64,000 nt of DNA from JAQVCM01 sp040403095 (GCA_040403095.1 JBBALI010000003.1:62001-126000), one strand, 5' to 3'. Positions 51,673-60,968 are shown, numbered from the stretch's first letter. Made by a program: numbers and translations. Notes: generated by a model not told the origin, from the letters alone.

Positions 51673-53172
51673 ATGAAAAAGAAAACCATTTTATTATTCG
51701 TTTCGGTATTCGCTTACTGCTACTTATTTTACAATCAAGGAATTGGAATCAATTTTTTGATTTTCAATGTCGTTTTAGTTTTTGCATCCATTTCGATTGA
51801 TTTTTCTTTGATCAAGCGATTGAACTGGTTGCTCGTTGCTGCAGGTGCGTTGATTACCGCGACCAGTGCCCTCTTGTACGGCAATCTTTTGTCTGTCATC
51901 GGAAACGTGATTTCATTGCTTTTCTTGGCGTATGTGAGCTACAATCCAAAATCAACCTTGGTTTTTGCTTTTCTTCAATCCGCGTGGACATTGATTAGCA
52001 GTATTTTTCTTCAAATTGAAAAAATATTCACGCCCAAACCATTGAAAGAGGGAGAAACGGATGAAACAAAATCTGAATTTACTTTTGCAGATTTGTTGAA
52101 ATTCATCATTCCAATCTCGGTTTTAGTAACTTTCTTTTTGATCTACAAATATTCCAATCCTGTATTCTCAAAGTTCATTGACAACCTCAATTTGGATTTC
52201 ATTTCTTGGGCATTCGTAGGTTTTATGTTGGTTGGATTATACCTTTTATCTGTATTCTATTTTCCAGTCAACAGTCAGCGATTGATTCGTTTAGATGAAA
52301 CGAGTTCCAATCAACTTTCAGGCGGAATTTTGCCGAATGAAAAAGGTATGTTCAAAGATTTGTCCAAAGAAATGGGCGCTGCGATGATGACTTTTGGATT
52401 GTTGAATATGTTGCTTTTGCTTGTAAATGTTTTGGATTTGAATTTCATTTTTAGCGGCCAAATGAAAAACATCACCAACTATTCACAATATGTTCATCAA
52501 GGTATTAACAGTTCGATTTTTTCAGTTGTCATCGCGATTTTTGTGATGTTGTACTTCTTTCGCGGAAACTTGAATTATGTTGCCAAAAACAAGCAATTGA
52601 AATACATGGCACTTCTATGGATTTTGTTGAATGCCATTTTATTGGCGACATGTTTCCACAAAAATTTCTCTTACATCATGGATAGCGGTTTGACATACAA
52701 AAGAATCGGCGTTTACTTTTATTTATTCCTGACATTCATCGCTTTAGTTACCACTTTGTTTAAAATCACGACTTTCAAGAGCAATTGGTTTTTGATTCGA
52801 TACAATGTTTGGTCCTTGTTTTTGGTGTTGGTTTTCAGCACTTTGTTTAACTGGGACAAATTGATTTTGGACTACAATATCAAATACAAAGCTACCATCG
52901 AACGTGAATATTATCTATTTGAATTAGAAGAAGTAAGCTATGCATATTTATTGAATCACAGCGATAAAATGCCTCACAATGACAATTATTATTTTATTGG
53001 TTTGTCCGAAGATTTATTCAATAAAATGCTAAAAGTGCGCATTGATAAATTCATGGAAAAACACCAACAAAAAGATTGGCGTTCTTGGAATCTAGAAGAC
53101 GACCGTATCGTGAATGAAATCCTGAAAACCAGAAAATACTTCATGAAGCATCCGGTTTATTTTAACAATTAA
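51673..53172 (+). CDS. DUF4153/DUF4173-type polytopic membrane protein
   Basis: 499 residues with about 11-12 membrane helices and a soluble C-terminal tail (about 415-499) rich in charged and aromatic residues (HQQKDWRSWNLEDDR). The N-terminal half matches the DUF4173 arrangement. The loop at about 118-135 is charged. It is probably the effector of the operon controlled by the winged-helix protein. The molecular role is unknown. Confidence 0.82.
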   Translation: MKKKTILLFVSVFAYCYLFYNQGIGINFLIFNVVLVFASISIDFSLIKRLNWLLVAAGALITATSALLYGNLLSVIGNVISLLFLAYVSYNPKSTLVFAFLQSAWTLISSIFLQIEKIFTPKPLKEGETDETKSEFTFADLLKFIIPISVLVTFFLIYKYSNPVFSKFIDNLNLDFISWAFVGFMLVGLYLLSVFYFPVNSQRLIRLDETSSNQLSGGILPNEKGMFKDLSKEMGAAMMTFGLLNMLLLLVNVLDLNFIFSGQMKNITNYSQYVHQGINSSIFSVVIAIFVMLYFFRGNLNYVAKNKQLKYMALLWILLNAILLATCFHKNFSYIMDSGLTYKRIGVYFYLFLTFIALVTTLFKITTFKSNWFLIRYNVWSLFLVLVFSTLFNWDKLILDYNIKYKATIEREYYLFELEEVSYAYLLNHSDKMPHNDNYYFIGLSEDLFNKMLKVRIDKFMEKHQQKDWRSWNLEDDRIVNEILKTRKYFMKHPVYFNN

Positions 53173-53229
53173 GCGATTTTACATGTTAATTTTTTGAGGC
53201 TAATCTTTATACACAATCAAAAATATGAC

Positions 53230-53346
53230 CTCATGATGCCTTTAGGTATCAAATATTGGTAACGATGGACATAGTCCATCGTGCAAAAAGAGGCGAGAAA
53301 TTTGTTTTTGGCGTGTGTTTTTGTTTAAAAAGCCATGACAAAAACC
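53230..53346 (+). repeat. Composite hairpin repeat, copy 2
   Basis: ATGCCtttAGGTAT-type hairpin, CAAATATTGGTAACG, hairpin GATGGAC/GTCCATC (53264-53280), then the fixed tail from GTTTTTGGCGTGTG (53304) to CATGACAAAAAC (53345). Confidence 0.8.
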
Positions 53347-53459
53347 ATTTAAAAAAGATGTATATAAAGATTAGCTTTTTAGGACCATTTTTTTTGTGAA
53401 AAGACAATTTAAAAAAGATAGAAAACATTAGCAGACGCAATAAATTCAAACTTTTCCCT

Positions 53460-53467
53460 TACATTTG
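53460..53467 (+). promoter_or_regulatory. Promoter -7 box of the carbonic anhydrase gene
   Basis: TACATTTG, exact TAnnTTTG, 47 bases before the ATG. Confidence 0.5.
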
Positions 53468-53514
53468 AAAGCAAACAATTTCACTGAAAAATTGAAATTT
53501 AAAATCAAGGTAAA

Positions 53515-54036
53515 ATGGCATTGATCAAAGCTTGTAGAGGAAAAAATCCAGCATTTGGAAACGATTGTTGGTTTGCAGAAAATGCGACCATTATTGGAGA
53601 TGTAAAAATGGGCGATCAATGTTCGGTTTGGTTTTCTGCTGTTGTTCGTGGAGATGTCAATTCTATCGAAATGGGTAACAAAGTCAATATCCAAGACGGC
53701 GCTGTGATTCACTGTACATTTGAAAAAACCAAAACGATTTTAGGCAATAATGTTTCCATTGGCCACAACGCATTGGTTCATGGTTGCACTGTGGAAGACA
53801 ATGTATTGATTGGCATGGGATCTATCGTGATGGATAATTGCTACATCGAATCCAATTGCATCATTGCTGCCGGGGCGATTTTACTTGAGGGAACCCGAGT
53901 TGAATCTTGGAGTATTTACGCAGGAGTTCCAGCTAAAAAGGTGAAAACGCTTTCCCCGGAATTGTTTGAAGGCGAAGTTCAACGTATTGCAAATAATTAT
54001 GTAAAATACGCCAGTTGGTTCAAGGACGAGGAATGA
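53515..54036 (+). CDS. Gamma-class carbonic anhydrase-like protein
   Basis: 173 residues of left-handed beta-helix hexapeptide repeats. The conserved VVRGDV (Arg 45, Asp 47) and the three metal-ligand histidines are present: His 66 (VIHCT), His 84 (SIGHNA) and His 89 (LVHGC). A C-terminal helix follows. It may hydrate CO2 or be a related acyltransferase-fold protein of the YrdA/PaaY group. Single gene. Confidence 0.92.
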   Translation: MALIKACRGKNPAFGNDCWFAENATIIGDVKMGDQCSVWFSAVVRGDVNSIEMGNKVNIQDGAVIHCTFEKTKTILGNNVSIGHNALVHGCTVEDNVLIGMGSIVMDNCYIESNCIIAAGAILLEGTRVESWSIYAGVPAKKVKTLSPELFEGEVQRIANNYVKYASWFKDEE

Positions 54037-54042
54037 TTTGAA

Positions 54043-54681
54043 TTATTGCTGATTCACTATTTGATATTTTCTCACCCAAATTACAATCAAAGGGGTCAAA
54101 ATTGCTGTAGGCAACAACCATGAAGCCACGCCAGGCAAAATCGTGTTGTTGACTACCAAAAAAGCCGTTGCGGAGGCAATGTAACTTCCTGTCATTCTTT
54201 GTATGTGAGTTGTTAACCAAAAATTTTTGATTGTGGATTTATTGCGAAAATTTTTAAAATCTTGAAGCGCAAACATCCAACAAATTCCACCAAAAACGAG
54301 CAATACAATTCCAAATGAAACAGATTTGATTAACAACATGATTCCTAAAACAATAAAGCCAAGTCCAAAAACTGTAATAGTGATTGCCAATGTCCAATCT
54401 ACTTTTTTAATATCGTCAGTGCTTTTGATTTTCAAATATCTTATTCCAGACAAAAGCATGTAGGCGGTGAAAATTCCGACGATAAAAAGGAAGATATTTT
54501 CATGGAAAAATGACATCAAAAGTGAAACCAACGATGCAGTTAACAAAGCAGAAAAGTAAACTTTACCCAACTTTTGATGCGTTTCATTGCCCTTTTTGGT
54601 GAAAAGAATGATGGAACCAACAAACAGCGCGATGCCGCCGGTGATGATGTGAATTATTAGCAAGATCTTAAAATAATCCAT
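54043..54681 (-). CDS. DUF2306-like integral membrane protein
   Basis: 212 residues, about six or seven membrane helices. The N-terminal pattern HIITGGIALFVGSIILFTKKG...THQKLGKVYF is typical of DUF2306-type proteins with paired histidines (His 11 and the His of ETHQ). The function is unknown. The gene directly follows the stop of the upstream gene (no spacer), so the three minus-strand genes from 55609 form an operon. Confidence 0.75.
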   Translation of the reverse strand: MDYFKILLIIHIITGGIALFVGSIILFTKKGNETHQKLGKVYFSALLTASLVSLLMSFFHENIFLFIVGIFTAYMLLSGIRYLKIKSTDDIKKVDWTLAITITVFGLGFIVLGIMLLIKSVSFGIVLLVFGGICWMFALQDFKNFRNKSTIKNFWLTTHIQRMTGSYIASATAFLVVNNTILPGVASWLLPTAILTPLIVIWVRKYQIVNQQ

Positions 54682-55245
54682 TTAATTTTTTTTCTTTTGT
54701 TTCAAATATTCATTCAATCTTTTTTCCAATAAACCAGGAGTTTGCGAGCGCATTTCATCTGTTTCATCCGGAAATTTTTCTTTGACCCAGTCGTGAAATT
54801 GACCACCTTTCAACTTCGAATCTTCAGAGTATTGATGGTAATAATTGGTCGAATCAAGCACCATTTTTTGGATTTGCTGATTTTCGACGTAAAGTGTTAT
54901 TTTCCAAGTTGGAAATTGAATTTGCAGTTTATCAAAATAAATGCTTTGGTCTTCCACCACAAACTGAACTGGATTTTTGGATGAAATGGTTTCCAGAATT
55001 GTGAATTTCCCTTTGAGATTTCGGTTGTACGTGATGTATTGACCCATAAATCGCTCACGATCATGATGGTAATTCACAAAATTTCTTTTCAACTCAAAAT
55101 CAGGAGTTAAAAGCGAATCTAATCCAGTGCTATCGTAGTCATTCAAAAGCGAAATGAACTTTTCAGCGCACTTCAAATCACTTTGTGCAAAAGATACAAA
55201 GTGAAATGAGATTAAAATTGAAATGCATGTTGATTTAAGAAACAT
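54682..55245 (-). CDS. Exported NTF2-fold-like protein
   Basis: 187 residues from ATG 55245. A TTG at 55281 would place the start inside the upstream gene. A signal peptide (MFLKSTCISILISFHFVSFA) is followed by a domain reminiscent of SnoaL/NTF2 folds (CAEKFISLLNDYDSTGLDSLLTPDFEL), then a Lys-rich tail. It pairs with another NTF2-fold protein just upstream. The role is unknown. Confidence 0.7.
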   Translation of the reverse strand: MFLKSTCISILISFHFVSFAQSDLKCAEKFISLLNDYDSTGLDSLLTPDFELKRNFVNYHHDRERFMGQYITYNRNLKGKFTILETISSKNPVQFVVEDQSIYFDKLQIQFPTWKITLYVENQQIQKMVLDSTNYYHQYSEDSKLKGGQFHDWVKEKFPDETDEMRSQTPGLLEKRLNEYLKQKKKN

Positions 55246-55261
55246 CGTGAGCCAAATGAAG

Positions 55262-55609
55262 TTATTCAGTGTAAAGCGCAAACATTCGATTTACTTTTTC
55301 CTGCTCATCAAAAAACATGATTTCAATCGCTTCTTTATTCATGACGGATTTGTAATAAAGGCCAATTGAATTTACGCCAGTTGTCACATCATAAAGTTCA
55401 AAGTGTAAGTCAGGAATTCGCTGCAACGCTTTTTCCCAGTAATTTCTGACATTTTCTTTTCCTTTCAACGTTCCACTATCGATTCCCGCCGCCAACTTAA
55501 TCATTGGAGTTGTGATTTCAATATCGTCTGAATAATGACTCAAAATTTCATCTAAATCATGAGAATTCCAAGCCGTAATCCATTTTTCTGCAAAGAGTTG
55601 AGCATCCAT
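55262..55609 (-). CDS. SnoaL/NTF2-like protein
   Basis: 115 residues. The classical pattern is WITAWNSHDLDEILSHYSDDIEITTP, then GKENVRNYWEKALQRIPDLHFEL. It is a small cytosolic alpha+beta barrel; members are ketosteroid-isomerase-like or ligand-binding proteins. No catalytic residues can be assigned with confidence. First gene of a three-gene operon. Confidence 0.85.
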   Translation of the reverse strand: MDAQLFAEKWITAWNSHDLDEILSHYSDDIEITTPMIKLAAGIDSGTLKGKENVRNYWEKALQRIPDLHFELYDVTTGVNSIGLYYKSVMNKEAIEIMFFDEQEKVNRMFALYTE

Positions 55610-55725
55610 TTGAATAGTATTAAAATTAAAACACGACCAATTTACAAATACTTTTGAAAGATGTCAAAAACCCAGCAATAATTGTGGTTTTAAATATAAA
55701 CGAATAATGCCATATTTTAATAATA

Positions 55726-55850
55726 CGGTACCAGAGGTACCAAACATTAATAGCGATATCCCAATAATTATTCAATTATTGGGATATCGCGAAAGAGATA
55801 AATTGATTGTTTTTGGCGTGTGTTTTTGGTAGAAAACCATGACAAAAAAC
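55726..55850 (+). repeat. Composite hairpin repeat, copy 3
   Basis: GGTACCAGAGGTACC hairpin, then a spacer, a long hairpin with 13-base arms GATATCCCAATAA/TTATTGGGATATC (55754-55788) and the fixed tail from GTTTTTGGCGTGTG (55809) to CATGACAAAAAAC (55850). Confidence 0.8.
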
Positions 55851-55884
55851 CAATTAGGTAAATCTCGTTTTACAACAAATTTTA

Positions 55885-56565
55885 TTATTTCAACCCAAGT
55901 CGATCAATCCTATTCTCCAACACAATTTCTTTCATTTCATTTTCCAAAATCTCAAATTCAGGCTTTTCAACCGAGCGGATAATTTGTCCGTCTTTGAGCA
56001 AGTGAATTTCATCGCATGTTGCACTCAAAGTGGAAAAAATATGAGACGAAATCAAAACAATTTTTTCCAATTCTTTGAGTTTATGGATAATTTCTGTGAT
56101 GATAATATTGCTTTGAATATCTACGCCGTTGAATGGTTCGTCGAGGATAAAATAATTATTTTCCTGCAACAAAATCGCGGTAATTGCCAACTTCTTTTTC
56201 ATTCCTGTTGAATAAGTGGAAGCATATTGATTCAAGGGCAAATCGAAGACGTTTCGCGACTCAATATCGCCAAGTTCGATTTCTCGGGCGTTGCAAAGTA
56301 ATTGAATGTATTCTTTTCCAGTCAATTTGGGGAAGAAAAATGGATCTGTAAACAACAATCCCAAGTGGTTTTTCAGCGGACTTTTGGTAGATTGAATCTC
56401 TCCTTCAAAATCTTCTAATCCAGCAATACATCTAAAAAGGGTGGTTTTTCCTGCGCCATTTTCGCCTACAATTCCATATACTTTTCCATGCTCAAATTGG
56501 ATATTGATACTATTTAATACTAGTTTATTTCCGAAGCTTTTATTCAAATTGTTGATTTCGATCAT
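55885..56565 (-). CDS. ABC transporter ATP-binding protein
   Basis: 226 residues. Walker A GENGAGKT (34-41), signature-like STGMKKKLA (about 119-127), Walker B YFILDEPF (about 138-145) and H-loop His 175. The signature lacks the canonical SGGQ, as is usual in the CcmA/Bacteroidota exporter type. It overlaps the permease gene by 4 bp and forms the energy subunit of that exporter. The substrate is unknown. Confidence 0.93.
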   Translation of the reverse strand: MIEINNLNKSFGNKLVLNSINIQFEHGKVYGIVGENGAGKTTLFRCIAGLEDFEGEIQSTKSPLKNHLGLLFTDPFFFPKLTGKEYIQLLCNAREIELGDIESRNVFDLPLNQYASTYSTGMKKKLAITAILLQENNYFILDEPFNGVDIQSNIIITEIIHKLKELEKIVLISSHIFSTLSATCDEIHLLKDGQIIRSVEKPEFEILENEMKEIVLENRIDRLGLK

Positions 56566-57479
56566 GGCAAATATAGTTTCAGTTTTTGAATGGCTTTGAA
56601 GTAGAAATAGGGCGCAAAAATCAAAAGTAAAGGCGGAAAAGACAATCCGAGTGCAATTACAATGCCTTCTGGTAAATTCATTTCACTTGGATAAGCAGCA
56701 TATTTCGCTAAAATGACGGTGATGATTAACATGAATCCAATGAGCCAAGCAGCCAAAATGATTCCGTACTTTTCTGGATAAAATGCAACCAAAGTAGCGA
56801 CAAATGGCAAACTCAATAGGCTAGAAAAAATCAAGGCAATTTTAATTTTGGTGATTAAAAATTTTGCTGGTGAAACGATAAAATTCCAAACAAAAATTTC
56901 ATTTTCTGGCTGCGTGTAGAAGGTAAGTACAATCAAGAACACGATTGCCAATGCAAAAATCCCCAAGTTAAAGTTATTGACTGAAAGCGCGATAAATTCA
57001 ATGAAACAAGCGCCGATTAGCAATAAAATCGTTTTTCTAAATCCGACAATAAACTCAAAAGGTTTTTTGTAAAACGGAGTTGGTAAAGTGAAATTGAAAT
57101 TTGTGCGAAAATTACTCCAAGCAAAAGTAAAAGAAATGAAAAGCAGTACTACTGCAACTAGCAAGTTTTGCTTGTAAACCAAAAAAATCACAAACGGCAA
57201 TGCTGCCAAGGTATTTTCAATCGTTCGCACCGATTTGTATCGTTTTTCTGGAAAACAAAGTTGCAGAAAATCATTTCTTTTTTGTGCTGAAAGGGCAGAA
57301 GTGAAGGTCAAAGAAACAAATGCAATTAAATTGGCCGCAAAACTAATTTGGTGGAAAAGGTATTCTGAAAAAGCGATAAATCCGACTAAAATCAATAAAA
57401 CACCTAAGATTGGATGAACTCCAAAATCCAAGAATTTCCGCGCGGCGATTTTGATTTGAATAGAAAAGTATGATTTCAA
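56562..57479 (-). CDS. ABC transporter permease
   Basis: 305 residues if started at TTG 57479 (MKSYFSIQIKIAARKFLDFG), the position I favour. A start at TTG 57602 adds 41 residues that look non-coding and has no better support, and no ATG exists upstream of the first helix. About eight or nine membrane helices. It is the partner of the ATP-binding protein encoded after it. A near -7 box TATATTTA lies just upstream of 57479. Confidence 0.75.
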   Translation of the reverse strand: MKSYFSIQIKIAARKFLDFGVHPILGVLLILVGFIAFSEYLFHQISFAANLIAFVSLTFTSALSAQKRNDFLQLCFPEKRYKSVRTIENTLAALPFVIFLVYKQNLLVAVVLLFISFTFAWSNFRTNFNFTLPTPFYKKPFEFIVGFRKTILLLIGACFIEFIALSVNNFNLGIFALAIVFLIVLTFYTQPENEIFVWNFIVSPAKFLITKIKIALIFSSLLSLPFVATLVAFYPEKYGIILAAWLIGFMLIITVILAKYAAYPSEMNLPEGIVIALGLSFPPLLLIFAPYFYFKAIQKLKLYLP

Positions 57480-57629
57480 ATTGTTTGTTTGATTGCTAAA
57501 TATACCGGTATTCGGGTTGATGATGAGATTGTTTAACAAAAATTTGATTTTGAAAATAAAAATCAGCTTTTCCTGTATCCAAATTCCAATTTTCTCGTTC
57601 AAAGAAAAGTAACGTCAAAATCAATTGCT

Positions 57630-57767
57630 ATGTTTAAGAAACTTTTTCTCGTAATCACTTTCCTTTTCGCATTGACATTATTGATAGATTCTTGTGCAAC
57701 ACAAAAAAATCACAAGCGCAAGTGCAACGGACAAAAGGCAATAAAAACGCCGATGGGAAATATGTAA
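57630..57767 (+). CDS. Very small lipoprotein (45 residues)
   Basis: Not long enough for usual gene calling. A lipoprotein signal ends at LLIDSC (Cys 22), followed by a basic segment ATQKNHKRKCNG and the tail KTPMGNM. A single ATG start and a TAA stop leave no in-frame alternatives. It lies convergent to mtnD. Small lipoproteins of this size and tail occur in Bacteroidota, but I cannot name a family. Coding is supported by the intact signal-lipobox structure only. Confidence 0.55.
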   Translation: MFKKLFLVITFLFALTLLIDSCATQKNHKRKCNGQKAIKTPMGNM

Positions 57768-57800
57768 TACCATTTTGCATCCAAAATGCTGTATATTTTC

Positions 57801-58340
57801 TTAACGTGGCATTTTGAAATCAGCGTATTCTTCCTCGATTTTCGAATTGGTGTAACTTGGAATCCAGCCTGAAGTATCAATAAAAATGCGGATTGCTTTC
57901 ACAAAAGGGTCTTTTTCTCCAGCGTCAAACCAATGTCTCGTTCCAGCAGGCACAGAAATCAAATCGCCTTTTTCGCACAATAAATTGAAAATGGGTTCAC
58001 CTTCCAGATGAAACCAAAACAATCCTTTTCCATCCACAAAAAAGCGAATTTCATCTTCTGAATGCGTATGTTCTGCTAAAAATTTCTGGCGAATAGCGTC
58101 GTAATTTTCTGTCAAATGATTGATTGAAATCACATCCGCAGTTTCATAATCGCCTTTTTCCATGAAATGACGCAATTCACTTGAATACGCGTCTAAAATG
58201 ATTTCTGGTGTGGCATCTGCTTCAAATTCAACAGAACAAGTCCACTGATCAAAGAAAATACCGCGTGATTCCATAAAAACACGAATGTGAATCGGATTTT
58301 CTAATTGTTTGTTTTCACTCGGAATGGAAAGTAGTGCCAT
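57801..58340 (-). CDS. mtnD: Acireductone dioxygenase
   Basis: 179 residues, cupin fold. Metal ligands are His 91, His 93, Glu 97 (HTHSEDE) and His 136 (GTRHWF). The enzyme oxidises acireductone to the methionine precursor 2-oxo-4-methylthiobutyrate (Fe form) in the methionine salvage pathway. It follows mtnB by 95 bp. Confidence 0.94.
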   Translation of the reverse strand: MALLSIPSENKQLENPIHIRVFMESRGIFFDQWTCSVEFEADATPEIILDAYSSELRHFMEKGDYETADVISINHLTENYDAIRQKFLAEHTHSEDEIRFFVDGKGLFWFHLEGEPIFNLLCEKGDLISVPAGTRHWFDAGEKDPFVKAIRIFIDTSGWIPSYTNSKIEEEYADFKMPR

Positions 58341-58435
58341 GGCTTAAATTTTAATTTTGTCAGTTCTAAATCACCTCATAAAGTTAACGATTTGGAGGTA
58401 ATTGAGATGTTAATATTGGTTGTTTTTTTAGGAGA

Positions 58436-59029
58436 TTAATCATTTAATTTAAGACGAACCTCTAGTAAATATTCCAACGTTTCCAAATGTCTCTTCGCTT
58501 CAAAAAGATTTTTTCCCCAAGCGTAAGTTCCATGATTTCGAATTACAAAACAATGATTTCCAAAACGATCTTTCGATGCGCGCATCCAAGTAGCAAATTC
58601 TTGCATGTCTTGCGTATTTGGCAAAATTGGAACGGAAATTTTGTTTTCATGGGTCGTTTGTCCTGCAAATCCTTTTTGAATTTCATATCCTTCAAAGGTG
58701 ATTTCATCTTCAAATTTTTGCGACATCACGACAGAATAAACAGAATGACTGTGCAAAATCACTTGAGTTTCGGGAAACAAATCATACAAAACGCAATGAA
58801 TCAATGTTTCTGCAGAAGGTTTGATTCCTTCAAATTCAGCGGTTGGATTTCCTTCAAAATCAACACACATAAAGTCTTCAGGTTGAAATTGAGATTTGTC
58901 AATTCCGGAACGAGAAACAAAAATCGTTTTTGCATCTGCTTCGGTTCTGAAAGAATAATTGGTAGATGTAGCTGGCGACCAACCTTTTTGGTGGTAAGCG
59001 CGAATTGTTTCCGCTAATCGTTGATTCAT
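58436..59029 (-). CDS. mtnB: Methylthioribulose-1-phosphate dehydratase
   Basis: 197 residues from ATG 59029. The upstream ATG at 59038 coincides with the expected transcription start. Class II aldolase fold with zinc ligands HSHS (His 96 and 98 counting from 59038) and RNHGTYAWG (His 169). It dehydrates methylthioribulose 1-phosphate in methionine salvage. mtnC is not present between mtnB and mtnD. Confidence 0.92.
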   Translation of the reverse strand: MNQRLAETIRAYHQKGWSPATSTNYSFRTEADAKTIFVSRSGIDKSQFQPEDFMCVDFEGNPTAEFEGIKPSAETLIHCVLYDLFPETQVILHSHSVYSVVMSQKFEDEITFEGYEIQKGFAGQTTHENKISVPILPNTQDMQEFATWMRASKDRFGNHCFVIRNHGTYAWGKNLFEAKRHLETLEYLLEVRLKLND

Positions 59030-59043
59030 TGTTTTCATCAGGG

Positions 59044-59051
59044 CAAAATTA
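59044..59051 (-). promoter_or_regulatory. mtnB promoter -7 box
   Basis: On the minus strand TAATTTTG matches TAnnTTTG. Transcription would begin near 59038, favouring the 59029 start and a very short leader. Confidence 0.5.
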
Positions 59052-59116
59052 ACTTAATTTCAAAGAAATCAGTATAGAAAAGACCTGCTCTTTTAAAAAG
59101 TAATTTTCTAACAGAA

Positions 59117-59238
59117 GGTTTTTGTCATGATTTTTGACACAAAAATACACGCCAAAAACGAATTCGCATTTTCGTTTGTTCGACGATTCCGATATATATC
59201 GGAACCGTCGTTACAAACATTTCGCTCCTATGGAGCTA
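59117..59238 (-). repeat. Composite hairpin repeat, copy 4 (reverse)
   Basis: Read on the minus strand: hairpin GCTCCataGGAGC, GAAATGTTTGTAACGACGG, hairpin GGTTCCGATATATATCGGAA (59189-59208), then the fixed tail from GTTTTTGGCGTGTA (59159) to CATGACAAAAAC (59118). Confidence 0.78.
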
Positions 59239-59274
59239 CTTTGTTTTTAAAGTTAATAGCGCTGATTGGGCATG

Positions 59275-59311
59275 AAAAAAGGGAAGTAAATCTGCATTCA
59301 CTTCCCTTTTT
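59275..59311 (-). terminator. Terminator of the T9SS gene at 59334
   Basis: Arms AAAAAAGGGAAGT and ACTTCCCTTTTT with a 12-base loop. T runs on both strands make it usable in either direction. Confidence 0.8.
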
Positions 59312-59333
59312 CTGTAGTTGTAGGTTACAATTT

Positions 59334-60968
59334 CTAATCCATCAAAATCAATTTCGATGTTTTGATTTTATTTTCATTTCCGATTTTCACGAAATATGCT
59401 CCAGCTCTTAAGCTTGAAACGTCTAATTTTTGGATGTTTGATTCCATTTTTCCAGTGTAAACCAATTGTCCATTGATTTCAAAAATTTGGATATTCATTC
59501 CAGATAAGCCATCGCTTTTAATTGTGATTTCGCCTTTACTTGGATTTGGTACAATATTGAAATTCAAAGCATTTTCGCCCAAACCTAAAGTAGAAAGTTC
59601 TGAATGAATTCCGTCAGTTTCGATGCTGTGATTGATATTTCCACCATATGTCGCTCCTGGCGCAATTACAAAAGTAATTGTATCCACTTGAGGCATATAC
59701 GGTACATCTAATAAAATTTGATATTCCCCATAAGGTAAATTTTCAAAGTTGTAATGTCCGTCAATGTCTGATTTTGTGTAATCGACAAATTCGCCGCTAT
59801 TTACATCTCTCACCAAAACAACTGCATTTGGACAAGGCAACGGCATTGCTTTTTGGAAAGACGAATCAATGTAAATTGTACCAGCAACAGAACCAGGACC
59901 TGTCAATGAAACTGAAGTTGAATTTAAATCTGTGCTATTGAAGAAACAAGGCAAACCAATCAAATCTGCAGTCGACCAAGTTGTTCCATTGGTGAAATAA
60001 GAAGGCATTGCAGAAGGATTTAAAACCAAATCTGGCAAGTAACGAATATGGTAATTTCCTCCTGGAACACTGTCTACAGAATAAGTTCCGTTCGTAACAG
60101 GCACCGTGTAAAGTGGATTCACAACAGTAGAATCTTCTGCGGCATCAAAAATTTGAATCACACCATCTTGTGCAGGATTTCCAGCAACAGCTAAATTTCC
60201 AGAAATAGTTGAGAAACTTCCTTGTTCATCTAAGAAAATCGCACTGTCAAAAACATCGTCGGCAACATCTGCAATCACTAATTTGATTGTGTAAGTGCTT
60301 CCTGCAACGGCGTAAAATTTCGCTTGCAAAGGAACAGTATATCCATCAAAAACAAAATCTTGGTAAGTGGCACTTGTTACGCTATTGTCAACATAGTAAT
60401 TCGTGTTTACAAATTGATTGATTGAATTGATTTGAACAATTGTTCCGTTTGGTAAAACTGCAATGTTTTGTGAAGGACCATTATTTTCAGAAACCAAAAA
60501 CAAGAAACGATCATTGAAAGTGGAAGTACTGTATTCAGGATATTCTTCAGATGCAAAAACATAGTTGAATCTCACTGTATCAGTAATTGTTGGCGTAAAT
60601 TGAAAACCGATACTCAGCGCATCATAGCTCAAAGCGCCTGTATTTAATTGGTCAATATTTACATCTCCAGCAGCGCCAAAACCTGCACTACTAAAATAAT
60701 CTGCGTTGTAACTTGTATCAGAAAAAACATTTCCTGTAGAAAGCACAATTCCTGAATTTAAACCAATTGCTTGACCATTTGAAAAAATTCCAAATCCAAG
60801 TGGAACACCGGTTACGGCAACAGTTCCGATATTTTGACATTGTAATCCAAAAATATTGGTAACAATTTGCTGAATGTCATTCGGAGCAGATTGAAAAATA
60901 ATTTCTTGCGATTGCGCAGGAGCTGCGAACAATAATCCAAAAACGGGAAGAAATTTTAAAAGTTTCAT
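59334..60968 (-). CDS. Secreted choice-of-anchor L protein with T9SS type A sorting domain
   Basis: 544 residues from ATG 60968. A signal peptide covers about 1-20 and a choice-of-anchor L domain about 25-245 (FVFASEEYPEYSTSTFND). A prealbumin/SdrD-B-like domain with DIDGHYNFENLPYGEYQI lies near 395-420, and the type A sorting domain covers about 465-544 (FNIVPNPSKGEITI, AGAYFVKIG). It shares the first domain with the protein at 44962 but uses a different sorting signal. It is probably a surface adhesin. Confidence 0.88.
   Translation of the reverse strand: MKLLKFLPVFGLLFAAPAQSQEIIFQSAPNDIQQIVTNIFGLQCQNIGTVAVTGVPLGFGIFSNGQAIGLNSGIVLSTGNVFSDTSYNADYFSSAGFGAAGDVNIDQLNTGALSYDALSIGFQFTPTITDTVRFNYVFASEEYPEYSTSTFNDRFLFLVSENNGPSQNIAVLPNGTIVQINSINQFVNTNYYVDNSVTSATYQDFVFDGYTVPLQAKFYAVAGSTYTIKLVIADVADDVFDSAIFLDEQGSFSTISGNLAVAGNPAQDGVIQIFDAAEDSTVVNPLYTVPVTNGTYSVDSVPGGNYHIRYLPDLVLNPSAMPSYFTNGTTWSTADLIGLPCFFNSTDLNSTSVSLTGPGSVAGTIYIDSSFQKAMPLPCPNAVVLVRDVNSGEFVDYTKSDIDGHYNFENLPYGEYQILLDVPYMPQVDTITFVIAPGATYGGNINHSIETDGIHSELSTLGLGENALNFNIVPNPSKGEITIKSDGLSGMNIQIFEINGQLVYTGKMESNIQKLDVSSLRAGAYFVKIGNENKIKTSKLILMD

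Larger units (their letters stand above)
53173..53514. other. 342-bp intergenic region
   Basis: It holds composite repeat copy 2 (53230-53346) and the carbonic anhydrase promoter. Nothing else was recognised. Confidence 0.7.

Noticed and set aside
57480..57602. N-terminal extension of the ABC permease from TTG 57602
   Set aside because: The 41 extra residues look non-coding, and a promoter-like sequence lies within them.
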